22,965 nucleotides of DNA from Betaproteobacteria bacterium (GTDB lineage Bacteria; Pseudomonadota; Gammaproteobacteria; Burkholderiales; SG8-41). This document shows, in pieces, positions 15,201 through 22,134 of the stretch. The notes below the pieces were generated by a model. It was not told the origin of the DNA. It did no database searches and was given only the letters and a program-made list of their open reading frames with translations. Location: contig JANXRI010000334.1 of assembly GCA_025353085.1 (NCBI GenBank), positions 1-22,965 on the forward strand, given 5' to 3'. The translations under genes were made by a program, and so were the position numbers. The first letter of the stretch is position 1. The number at the start of each line of letters is the position of its first letter.

Positions 15201-16036
15201 GCGGCTGCCTGCGCAGCCAGTTTTCGGGAGTCAGCGCGGACGCTGCCAGCGGCTGCCAGCATGTCGCAGTGATAACGCTCCATGTCGGCCACCGTCGCTT
15301 TGACGTCGCCATTCACGTCGAACCGCCGTCCCAACCGCGCAGTAAAAATCACCGGGAACGCCGGCTTCCTGAGGAGCGGCCAACCTTTGCCCAGAAACAT
15401 TGAATTGGTTTCGATGATGACCGTTTGCACGGGCACGCCGGCTGTTTTTGCGATCAACGCATAGCCGCCTTTAAATTGACAACGCGTGTAAGGCTTGGTG
15501 CGCGTGCCCTCGGGAAACATCAGCAGTTGATTGCCGCTGCGCAGAGCGGCGGTGGCAGACCGGATCATGCTCAAAGGCAAATCATCGCGGATGTAAGCGG
15601 CAAGTCGCGCGGCCCCGCCCAAAACGGGATTGTCCTGAATGCCGGCTTTCATAATGCAGACAATTCGCGGCAGGCGCGACCCGATCAATACTGCGTCAAT
15701 CAGTGTAGGGTGATTGGGCGCGATGATCAGCGCACCTTCGCTGCGTAAGGCGTCGAGCGCGCCCAAGTCGAGCTTCACGAGCCCGGTCGCCTTTAGCACC
15801 GCCAGATACGAGCGGAACATCAGCATCGCCCCGCGTCTTCCCCAACGCACGCCGACTCCGCGCGGCACTAGCGCATAGATCAGCATCGCGACTGCGCTCC
15901 AAGCAAAGAATGCCATTATGAACAGCAGCAATCCGCCGTACAACACGAGGTATTCATAGGGGAGCCGGAGCCACCCAAGGATGCGACTGATGCGCGGGCT
16001 GGTCGCCATCAAAGGCGCTGTTGGGTAGAGGCGCAT
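15197..16036 (-). CDS. PlsC-type acyltransferase
   Basis: The 279-residue protein has a hydrophobic N-terminal segment (about 30-56), the acyltransferase box NHPTLID (108-114, HX4D), FPEGTRT (174-180) and a later VIIETNSMFLGKG stretch. This is the 1-acylglycerol-3-phosphate acyltransferase-like superfamily. It is a second, unrelated acyltransferase of the locus besides the LpxL-type one. It may add the polyene or a fatty acid to a glycerolipid or glycolipid carrier; the acceptor is not known. It starts 12 nt after the chorismatase stop and overlaps the glycosyltransferase start by 4 nt, so the genes form one operon. Confidence 0.88.
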   Translation of the reverse strand: MRLYPTAPLMATSPRISRILGWLRLPYEYLVLYGGLLLFIMAFFAWSAVAMLIYALVPRGVGVRWGRRGAMLMFRSYLAVLKATGLVKLDLGALDALRSEGALIIAPNHPTLIDAVLIGSRLPRIVCIMKAGIQDNPVLGGAARLAAYIRDDLPLSMIRSATAALRSGNQLLMFPEGTRTKPYTRCQFKGGYALIAKTAGVPVQTVIIETNSMFLGKGWPLLRKPAFPVIFTARLGRRFDVNGDVKATVADMERYHCDMLAAAGSVRADSRKLAAQAAA

Positions 16037-16048
16037 CGTGATTTCGGG

Positions 16049-17125
16049 TCAGATTACCGGCGCCGATCCGTTTATATAGGCGGCCTCGACTTCCACCAGC
16101 AGATCCGCGCGGCAGATGTCTGCCTGCAGATAAACGATCTGGGTGGCCGCACCGAACGCTTGCTTAAGGCACGCTTGCGCCATCGCCAGATCATCAGGAC
16201 GCCGCAGGTAAGCTTTGAGCAGGAGCCGCGCATGAGGGCTTGAGGCGTCGAATCCGGCGAGCTGCGCCTGTGCAATCACGGTGAGCAGGTTCGCCACCGT
16301 CTCCCGCGCCTGCGCAGCGGCATCGCCCGCATGCATGGTGACATGACCGACGATACTTGAAGTGCCCGAGACAAATAGCTGCTGCTCACCGGCTGCCTGC
16401 AGCAACATTGCGCGCGCGAATGTCGGACTGCGCGGCCCGTACTGCGCCGGATAATGAAAAGCGCTGGTTTGACGCGGGTTCTCGACCAATTGTCCCGCGC
16501 GTTTTGCCGCCAGAAAATAAATCGTCAGATGCTTGCCGCGGCTGCCGAGCGCGCTTGCTGCCGGGGTGCCCGTGCCGATGATTCTTTTGTTTGCCACAAA
16601 CGCATCGTGCCGGCCCATGTTAAACCGCGCATAGCGCTCCAACCCGTCTTCGTCCTCGTTGATCTGAGGCACATAATTCCACGCGCGCAGCAGGTGGCCG
16701 TAACCGCGACGATCGATGAAATCGAAAATTCGGCTATACGCCGCACAGCTTGCCTTATCAAGCCTGCAGTCAGGCTCGAGGTAGAGGCGGCCGAATAATA
16801 AGTCGTGGTTGTACGCGGCCGTGAGTCCATCTTCGCCATCGCGCACCACAGGCTGCGGGGAGGTCCAGACCTCGAACATCGCATCGCCGGCGAGCAGCGG
16901 CATGTCTACCCACGCATAAGGACAAGCCGGCACAGCGATAGTAGGGGCCGTGGCGCCGAACGCAATGGTGCCCAACAAGCGGTCGCTGAAGCGAATCTGA
17001 TGCTGTGCGAAATCAGCTGCGCTCAGGTAACCGAGGGCGAACGGCGGGGTACCAACCGCCGTGTCGATCAGGCCGCGGGCGATTCGGCGGGTGACGCTTG
17101 CAGCATTTGTTTGCGTTTTTTCCAT
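16049..17125 (-). CDS. xanB2: Chorismatase (XanB2/Hyg5/FkbO family), hydroxybenzoate synthase
   Basis: The 358-residue protein carries the family landmarks: LLRAWNYVPQIN (145-156), ERYARFNMGRHDAF (163-176), VENPRQTSAFHYPAQYGP (214-231) and the C-terminal ICRADLLVEVEAAY (337-350). Cys338 and Glu345 have the 7-residue spacing of the active-site Cys327 and Glu334 known from Hyg5. As I recall, FkbO has Ala at this Cys, so a 3-hydroxybenzoate-forming or bifunctional 3-/4-hydroxybenzoate enzyme is favoured. XanB2 of Xanthomonas makes both acids, feeding xanthomonadin and ubiquinone. Here the product probably primes the polyene through the ligase at 4087. The ATG lies inside the halogenase gene (58-nt overlap), and no better later start is visible. 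The family is confident; the product ratio is not. Confidence 0.9.
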   Translation of the reverse strand: MEKTQTNAASVTRRIARGLIDTAVGTPPFALGYLSAADFAQHQIRFSDRLLGTIAFGATAPTIAVPACPYAWVDMPLLAGDAMFEVWTSPQPVVRDGEDGLTAAYNHDLLFGRLYLEPDCRLDKASCAAYSRIFDFIDRRGYGHLLRAWNYVPQINEDEDGLERYARFNMGRHDAFVANKRIIGTGTPAASALGSRGKHLTIYFLAAKRAGQLVENPRQTSAFHYPAQYGPRSPTFARAMLLQAAGEQQLFVSGTSSIVGHVTMHAGDAAAQARETVANLLTVIAQAQLAGFDASSPHARLLLKAYLRRPDDLAMAQACLKQAFGAATQIVYLQADICRADLLVEVEAAYINGSAPVI

Positions 17126-18411
17126 GCACTCAACGTTCGGCGTGGGTTGAACAGGTTTGTCACGTAGTAAACAAGCTTGAATGCGAACAACCGCAAGCCC
17201 AGCGGCGTGTTCCGGAAAATGTCGCCGGCGAGCACCGACAGCACGGCTTCCTGAATTTTTGCGTTGCCAGGGCCCATGAACAGATCGCGCAGGGTCGGCG
17301 TCGTAACGCGGTAAATAAACCAGGAAAATATCTTAGGACCATGATGCATCGAGCGGTCGAATGCGCGCAGCGCGCGAGCGGTCCGGCGGGGATCCTCGAG
17401 GCAGGCCGCCACGGTGTCCGCGCCGGCGAATGCGCTCTGCATTGCGAACAGCACACCGGTCGAAAACACCGGGTCGATAAACGTGAATGCGTCGCCCAGC
17501 AGCAGGTAATTGCGGCCGGTAGCGCGCTTCACTTCATAAGAGTAGTTGCCGGTTGCCGTGACCGGCGAGCAGAGTTTTGCATCGCGTAGCCGTTCGGCCA
17601 GCGCGGGGCACAGCGCAATGGTCTCGAGGAAAAACCTGGCCGGATCGGTCTTGCGCGACTTCATATAGCAGGGCCAGCAGACGGCGCCGATGCTGGTCAC
17701 GCCGTCATTTAACGGGATAAACCAGAACCAGCCGTGATCGAACCAAAACAGGCTGATGTTGCCCTCGGCTTTGCCGGGGTGACGCGTGGCCCCTGAAAAA
17801 TGCCCGAAAATCGCCGCGCTGTTGTGATCGGGGTTGCGTCGCTTGATCCCGAACTGGCTCGCAAGCACGGTATCGCGGCCCGATGCATCGACGACGAACC
17901 TGGTCAGCAAGCGCTCTTCGCGGCCGTCTTCATGACGCACCGAGACCGCGGCGCCGTCAGCGTTGAACTCCACACCGGTAGCACGACAGCCTTCGACTGC
18001 AACGGCACCTTTCGTCACCGCATTGCGAAACAGTATGTGATCGAATTCCGAGCGGCGAACCTGATACGCGTGCGGAAACGATTTATCGACCGCGTTGGCA
18101 AAATCGAAGGTGACCGCGGACGGATGCCACGGTGAAACGAATTCGGCCCCGTATTTCGGCATACCGATCTCTTTGATTTCAGCGGCCACGCCAAGGCGCT
18201 CGAACAGCGGCATATTGAGCGGCAGCAGCGACTCACCGATGTGGAAACGGGGGTGCCGTGCTTTTTCGATCAATACGACTTCGCGGCCACGTTCGGCGAG
18301 CAGCGCTGCAACCGTCGCGCCGCCAGGCCCGCCGCCAATGACCAGAACATCACTTCGAGCGGCCGTCTGTTGCGCCGCTTGATCGGAGTGCTGCCTCACA
18401 GATATTTGCAT
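17068..18411 (-). CDS. Flavin-dependent halogenase
   Basis: The 447-residue FAD enzyme has the dinucleotide motif GGGPGG (26-31), IGESLLP (58-64), KYGAEF with candidate catalytic Lys86, VVDASGRD (173-180), the halogenase signature GWFWFIP (227-233, WxWxIP) and FIDPVFSTG (311-319) after the GDA segment. The WxWxIP motif plus Lys86 separate it from simple monooxygenases and geranylgeranyl reductases. It needs reduced FAD from a partner reductase not seen in the window. Xanthomonadins are brominated aryl polyenes, so halogenation of the aromatic ring or polyene is the likely role; chloride or bromide use cannot be read. It heads a minus-strand operon, and its 3' end overlaps the chorismatase by 58 nt. 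Confidence 0.87.
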   Translation of the reverse strand: MQISVRQHSDQAAQQTAARSDVLVIGGGPGGATVAALLAERGREVVLIEKARHPRFHIGESLLPLNMPLFERLGVAAEIKEIGMPKYGAEFVSPWHPSAVTFDFANAVDKSFPHAYQVRRSEFDHILFRNAVTKGAVAVEGCRATGVEFNADGAAVSVRHEDGREERLLTRFVVDASGRDTVLASQFGIKRRNPDHNSAAIFGHFSGATRHPGKAEGNISLFWFDHGWFWFIPLNDGVTSIGAVCWPCYMKSRKTDPARFFLETIALCPALAERLRDAKLCSPVTATGNYSYEVKRATGRNYLLLGDAFTFIDPVFSTGVLFAMQSAFAGADTVAACLEDPRRTARALRAFDRSMHHGPKIFSWFIYRVTTPTLRDLFMGPGNAKIQEAVLSVLAGDIFRNTPLGLRLFAFKLVYYVTNLFNPRRTLSAWKKRKQMLQASPAESPAA

Positions 18412-18437
18412 GCCGGTAGTTTACAGGAGGGGCCGAC

Positions 18438-18476
18438 AAAAATAACGTGTGTCACCGCACACAGATGCGGTGACAC
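18438..18476 (-). terminator. Terminator after cbpM, or operator of the halogenase operon
   Basis: A perfect 11-bp inverted repeat (GTGTCACCGCA at 18449-18459, TGCGGTGACAC at 18466-18476, 6-nt loop) is followed on the minus strand by TTATTTTT. This fits an intrinsic terminator for the cbpA-cbpM unit. It also lies about 38 nt upstream of the halogenase start, so binding of a regulator is an alternative reading. Confidence 0.7.
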
Positions 18477-18520
18477 GATAACAATTGCGGCCCGCGTACG
18501 GTGAGGGCTTAACCGGCTGC

Positions 18521-18844
18521 TTAACGGCACTGCGGCAGTTGCGCGCGCAGGCTGCCCAGTTGCGATTCGAGTGCCTGTATGCGTTCGAGCAGCGAAACAA
18601 TCAATGCAACGCCGTGCGGCTCCAGGTCGAAGCCGACCCGCAGCCGTCCCGCCGTGCGAATGGTCAGCAAACACCTGCCGTCGAAAATCCACGTCGGCGC
18701 GTCCGGATCCACCGGCATCACCGCGCCGTAATCCACAAGTTCGCGCACTTCCGCTTCCGGGATGCCGGCGAGTTCGGCGAGTTCGGCGAGCGAAAACCGC
18801 GCGTCTTCTGTCAGCCACACCGCTTCAACATGTTCGGCTTTCAT
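18521..18844 (-). CDS. cbpM: Chaperone modulator CbpM
   Basis: The 107-residue protein has a MerR-like helix-turn-helix region (about 15-60, FSLAELAELAGIPEAEVREL) and a C-terminal coiled-coil-like helix (about 82-104, LIVSLLERIQALESQLGSL). This is the pattern of CbpM, which binds the J-domain of CbpA and blocks its stimulation of DnaK. The start overlaps the cbpA stop by 4 nt (ATGA), and this gene order is the usual one. A 9-bp tandem repeat encodes the LAELAEL segment. A terminator-like hairpin follows. Assignment rests on size, helix pattern and adjacency to cbpA. Confidence 0.88.
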   Translation of the reverse strand: MKAEHVEAVWLTEDARFSLAELAELAGIPEAEVRELVDYGAVMPVDPDAPTWIFDGRCLLTIRTAGRLRVGFDLEPHGVALIVSLLERIQALESQLGSLRAQLPQCR

Positions 18845-19785
18845 TTGCCAGCCTCCGATTTAAAGTGCGCGCGCGGATTGAAGGTCGAATCTTGCGCGAG
18901 TTGTTTGAACAATTCGCGCTCATGTTCGCTGGCCGCAACGGGCACGACAATTTGTGCAAGAGCGAAAAGATCGCCCGCCTTGCCGCCCGGTGTGGGCAGC
19001 CCGCGCCCCGTCAGGCGCAGTTGCTGACCCGCGTGCGTGTTCGGCGGCACTTTCAAGCGTACCTCTCCGCCCAGCGTGGGGACTTCCACCGTCGCGCCCA
19101 GCACCGCTTCCCATGGCGCCAACGGCAAGTCGATATAGAGATCGTGTCCACTCAGCCGAAAGAGCGGGTGCGGATGCAACGCGATGTTGAGATAAAGATC
19201 GCCGTCGCGGCCACCGTTCATTCCTTTACCGCCGCGGCCGGCGAGGCGCAGCCTTTGACCATCCGTTGCGCCTTTGGGGATTCGCACTTTGAACAGGCGC
19301 GGCACGCGGCGCACAATTCCTTTTTCGTCGTGCTCGGGCACTGTCAGGTTGAGTTCCACTTCAGTGCCAGCATATGCATCTGCCAGGGAAATCCGCGCGG
19401 TAACTTCGTAATCTTCGCCCGGCATGCGCAACGGCGCCCCGCCGGGTCCGCCACGATGGCGGCCTGACAATCCGGCAAACAGATCCGCGAGGTCCGCCTC
19501 ATCGAACGAAAATTGCGCATCGCCGGACTGCCGGTTCCAGTTTGGCGGCGGCTGGAAATCTTCACCGGGGCGATGGCTGCCGAGCTGATCGTAAGCCGCT
19601 CGCTTCTCCGGATCTTTGAGCGTGCTATAGGCTTCGGCCACTTCCTTGAATTTTGCCTCGCCTTTCGGATCCTTCGAAACGTCGGGGTGATATTTCTGAG
19701 CCAGTTTGCGATAGGCTTTTTTGATGGCGTCCGCGGCCGCGCCGCGTTCAATCCCGAGGATGCTGTAGTAATCTTTGTATTTCAT
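18841..19785 (-). CDS. cbpA: DnaJ-class co-chaperone CbpA
   Basis: The 314-residue protein begins with a J-domain (residues 4-70) that includes HPD at 33-35. A Gly/Pro/Asp-rich linker (about 72-125) follows, and then the DnaJ C-terminal substrate-binding domains (about 128-300). It has no Cys-rich zinc finger, which marks it as CbpA rather than DnaJ. Length is close to E. coli CbpA (306). It should stimulate DnaK ATPase and bind unfolded proteins, and may also bind DNA. It is the first gene of a two-gene unit with cbpM. A clear promoter or strong ribosome site was not found upstream. Confidence 0.93.
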   Translation of the reverse strand: MKYKDYYSILGIERGAAADAIKKAYRKLAQKYHPDVSKDPKGEAKFKEVAEAYSTLKDPEKRAAYDQLGSHRPGEDFQPPPNWNRQSGDAQFSFDEADLADLFAGLSGRHRGGPGGAPLRMPGEDYEVTARISLADAYAGTEVELNLTVPEHDEKGIVRRVPRLFKVRIPKGATDGQRLRLAGRGGKGMNGGRDGDLYLNIALHPHPLFRLSGHDLYIDLPLAPWEAVLGATVEVPTLGGEVRLKVPPNTHAGQQLRLTGRGLPTPGGKAGDLFALAQIVVPVAASEHERELFKQLAQDSTFNPRAHFKSEAGK

Positions 19786-20109
19786 CTATTCACTCATTAG
19801 ACAGTCCGGACCCACCGCTGTGCCGGCAGCGCACCAGCGGCTGAAATTCATTCTGGAACTTATCTCAAAAATAAAAAAACGACAATCAGCCGCGGATACA
19901 CACACATCCACGCAGATTAAAATCCAGGGCCGCACTCCAGCCGACGTAAAGTATTTCGAACTTATCTGCGTTCATCCGCGTGTATCTGCGGCTCCAATCT
20001 GTTTTGAGACAGCTTCCAGTAATCGTGTGACGCAAAATCGGTGCGCTGGCGTACCCATAACTGCCGTCCCTCCACTTATTTTATTCGGTTGCGGCAGCAA
20101 GGTGTCTGG
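19786..20109. other. Gene-free region with palindromic element
   Basis: About 324 bp between the cbpA start and the dehydrogenase stop lack a convincing gene. It is more AT-rich than its surroundings and contains the long inverted repeat at 19888-19993, described separately. A shorter inverted repeat, CCGCTG / CAGCGG, lies at 19815-19840. The cbpA promoter should be in the left part. Confidence 0.6.
19888..19993. repeat. Inverted-repeat element, REP/MITE-like
   Basis: The left arm (19888-19920) and right arm (19962-19993) are imperfect inverted copies of about 32 nt. Both read AGCCGC(G/A)GATACAC, then a variable stretch, then ACGCAGAT. The loop is about 41 nt. Words of the type CTGCGTTCATCCGCG resemble interspersed intergenic repeats found in many bacterial genomes. 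A single copy is seen in this window, and no transposase is present. Confidence 0.65.
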
Positions 20110-21006
20110 CTAGCGTTTGATCCCTGATAAATCTTCGAACAATAATCCCATCGATGCATTATCCAGTTCGGCGCGGCCGGATGAACACAGCGCCGCCAGC
20201 ATCTGCGCCCCCAACGCGGTGACCGGCATATAAGAACTGCACTCGATGCCGGCGGCCAACGCGAGTTTGATGTCTTTCAACATCAGGTTCGAGCGAAAGC
20301 CCGGCGCGAGCGTGCCGTCGAGCAGTCGCTTGCCGTGGTTTTCGAGCACGAAGCTTTTGGCCGTGCCGCCCATCAGCGCATCGCGCACTTTATAGGGATC
20401 GATATTCATTTTTTTGGCAAGTGCAAACGCTTCGGCCACGCCCATCATGGTGGCGGTATTCACGAGCTGGTTGCAGGCTTTGCACAACTGCCCGGCGCCG
20501 CTGCCGCCTATATGGGTAAATGTTTTGCCAATCGCTTTGAAGACCGGCATGCAGCGTTCGACGATTGCCGCATTGCCGCCGATCATGCACGACAGCGTGC
20601 CGTCGATTGCGCCTTGGGGTCCGCCGCTGATCGGAGAATCGATCATATGCGCGCCCTTGGCCCGCACGCGTTGCGCCATTTCGACCGTGGCCGTCGCTGA
20701 AATAGTGCTGCAGTCGATAACCACCGCATCCTGCTTGATGGCGTGAATCACCCCGTCATCGGCGAAGAGTACCTTTTCGACGTCCGAGGTGTCGGGCACG
20801 CACACGAGTATCACCTCAGCCGCGCCCGCGACACCGGCGGGCGAGCCGCCGTCTTGCGCGCCCGCGGCCACCAGTTCCTCCACTTTGCCGCGGCTCCGAT
20901 TGTGTACCGTGACTTTGAATCCGGCCTTGAGCAGATTTTTCGCCATGGCCGCTCCCATAATGCCCAAGCCGACAAAACCCAGCGGCGTACTCGTCGTAAC
21001 TGTCAT
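20110..21006 (-). CDS. NAD(P)-dependent beta-hydroxyacid dehydrogenase (HIBADH/GarR family)
   Basis: The 298-residue protein has the Rossmann motif GLGIMG (13-18), the substrate-binding DSPISGGP (123-130) and the catalytic Lys176 with Asn179 in KACNQLVN. This is the family of 3-hydroxyisobutyrate dehydrogenase and 2-hydroxy-3-oxopropionate (tartronate semialdehyde) reductase. The exact substrate cannot be decided. The ATG at 21006 is chosen because GGGAA lies 7 nt upstream and the Rossmann fold starts soon after; an in-frame extension to 21060 is unlikely. It is divergent from a Bug-type binding protein gene, which suggests uptake and oxidation or reduction of an organic acid. No terminator is visible, though the palindromic element lies downstream. 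Confidence 0.9.
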   Translation of the reverse strand: MTVTTSTPLGFVGLGIMGAAMAKNLLKAGFKVTVHNRSRGKVEELVAAGAQDGGSPAGVAGAAEVILVCVPDTSDVEKVLFADDGVIHAIKQDAVVIDCSTISATATVEMAQRVRAKGAHMIDSPISGGPQGAIDGTLSCMIGGNAAIVERCMPVFKAIGKTFTHIGGSGAGQLCKACNQLVNTATMMGVAEAFALAKKMNIDPYKVRDALMGGTAKSFVLENHGKRLLDGTLAPGFRSNLMLKDIKLALAAGIECSSYMPVTALGAQMLAALCSSGRAELDNASMGLLFEDLSGIKR

Positions 21007-21025
21007 ATGCAATTCCCGTCGTTGA

Positions 21026-21031
21026 TATAAT
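21026..21031 (+). promoter_or_regulatory. Possible -10 element for the Bug-type gene
   Basis: TATAAT matches the sigma-70 -10 consensus and lies in the short divergent region, 89 nt upstream of the binding-protein ATG. No good -35 box is seen at the proper distance. An 11-bp inverted repeat, GAGCG-T-CGCTC, at 21048-21058 could be an operator. Confidence 0.35.
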
Positions 21032-21058
21032 GCGCATTCACAATTTAGAGCGTCGCTC

Positions 21059-21118
21059 ATGAATATACAAGCGAACGACGCAAAACCTCTTCTTTACCAA
21101 GCGCCTCAATCCCGATGA
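21059..21118 (+). CDS. Possible 19-codon leader ORF
   Basis: An ATG at 21059 opens a frame of 19 codons (MNIQANDAKPLLYQAPQSR) whose TGA overlaps the ATG of the binding-protein gene in an ATGA junction. A weak AGAG ribosome site lies 8 nt upstream, and the binding-protein ATG has no clear ribosome site of its own, so translational coupling is plausible. No similarity was recognised, and chance occurrence cannot be excluded. Confidence 0.3.
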   Translation: MNIQANDAKPLLYQAPQSR

Positions 21119-22083
21119 CAAAATCGCTTATGCGCGGGCTCACCGCTGTTTTACTTAGCATCAGCGCAATGGCATACGCGCAGAGCTATCCGGCCAAGTC
21201 AGTCCGCATTGTCGTTGGCTTCACGCCAGGCGGCGTAACGGACGTTGCGGCGCGCATCATCGCGCAGAAACTGACGGAACTGTGGGGACAATCGGTGATC
21301 GTCGAAAACCGTCCCGGCGCGAGCGGCATCATCGGCGCCGAAACGGTATCAAAGTCGGCCCCCGACGGTTACACGCTGCTCGTGGCCCCGCAGACCAGCA
21401 CCTCGGTCGCTGTCACGCTTTATCCAAAGCTGCCGTACGACGTCGTGCGTGACATTCCGATCATCACCGTGCTCGGTTCATCGCCGCAACTGCTTGTGCT
21501 GCATCCATCACTGCCGCCGCGCACGTTCAGGGAATTCATGGCGTTCGCCAGGGCGAATTACAAAACGCTGAGCTTCGGGTCGGGCGGGCTTGGCTCCACC
21601 CCGCATTTAGCCGGTGAACTGCTCAACGTTTCGCTCACGACAAAAATGGTGCACATCCCTTATAAGGGCGAAAACACCGCGGTCGCCGATGTGCTCGGCG
21701 GCCAGTTGCCGCTGATGTTCTCGAGCCTGCCGGTGTCGCTGCCGCTGTCGAAAGCCGGCAAGCTGCGCGCGCTCGCGATCACGAGCCCGCAACGCTCCCC
21801 GCTAGCACCCGAATATCCGACGATTGCCGAATCGGGCATACCGGAATTCGAAACCGCGACCTGGGTCGGCCTGCACGCACCCGGCGGCACCAGCCGCGAA
21901 TTGATCTCCCGCATCAATGGCGATGTTGTCAGGGTACTAAATTACCCCGACGCGAAAGAAAGACTCGCACAGCAGGGCATCGACCGCGTCGGCAATTCGC
22001 CCGACGAAGCGGCAGCCTACCTTAAAGCGGAAATCACCAAGTGGGCGAAGGTGATCAAAGCCGCCAACGTGCGCATCGATTGA
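21115..22083 (+). CDS. Bug/TctC-type periplasmic substrate-binding protein
   Basis: The 322-residue protein has a signal peptide (cleavage near AYA-QS, residue 22) and the start of a Bug-family receptor: YPAKSVRIVVGFTPGGVTDV (25-44), then ARIIAQKL and a VENRPGASGIIG segment. These proteins capture carboxylates or related small molecules for tripartite tricarboxylate transporters, though many are orphan receptors. No TctA or TctB gene is in the window. The divergent dehydrogenase suggests a hydroxy- or oxo-acid ligand; this is inference. No strong ribosome site precedes the ATG. The large paralogous expansion of this family in Burkholderiales supports the suggested origin of the window. Confidence 0.92.
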   Translation: MTKSLMRGLTAVLLSISAMAYAQSYPAKSVRIVVGFTPGGVTDVAARIIAQKLTELWGQSVIVENRPGASGIIGAETVSKSAPDGYTLLVAPQTSTSVAVTLYPKLPYDVVRDIPIITVLGSSPQLLVLHPSLPPRTFREFMAFARANYKTLSFGSGGLGSTPHLAGELLNVSLTTKMVHIPYKGENTAVADVLGGQLPLMFSSLPVSLPLSKAGKLRALAITSPQRSPLAPEYPTIAESGIPEFETATWVGLHAPGGTSRELISRINGDVVRVLNYPDAKERLAQQGIDRVGNSPDEAAAYLKAEITKWAKVIKAANVRID

Positions 22084-22134
22084 TTTCGGCCACGTTCCCG
22101 CGCATTCGATCGCTCGCCTTCCCCTCTTTTTAAA

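Noticed and set aside
17068..18411. Geranylgeranyl reductase or simple FAD monooxygenase
   Set aside because: The WxWxIP motif and the Lys in KYGAEF favour a halogenase; both are lacking in the other groups.
18760..18795. 9-bp tandem repeat as a minisatellite
   Set aside because: Only three units and explained by the LAELAEL coding segment of cbpM.
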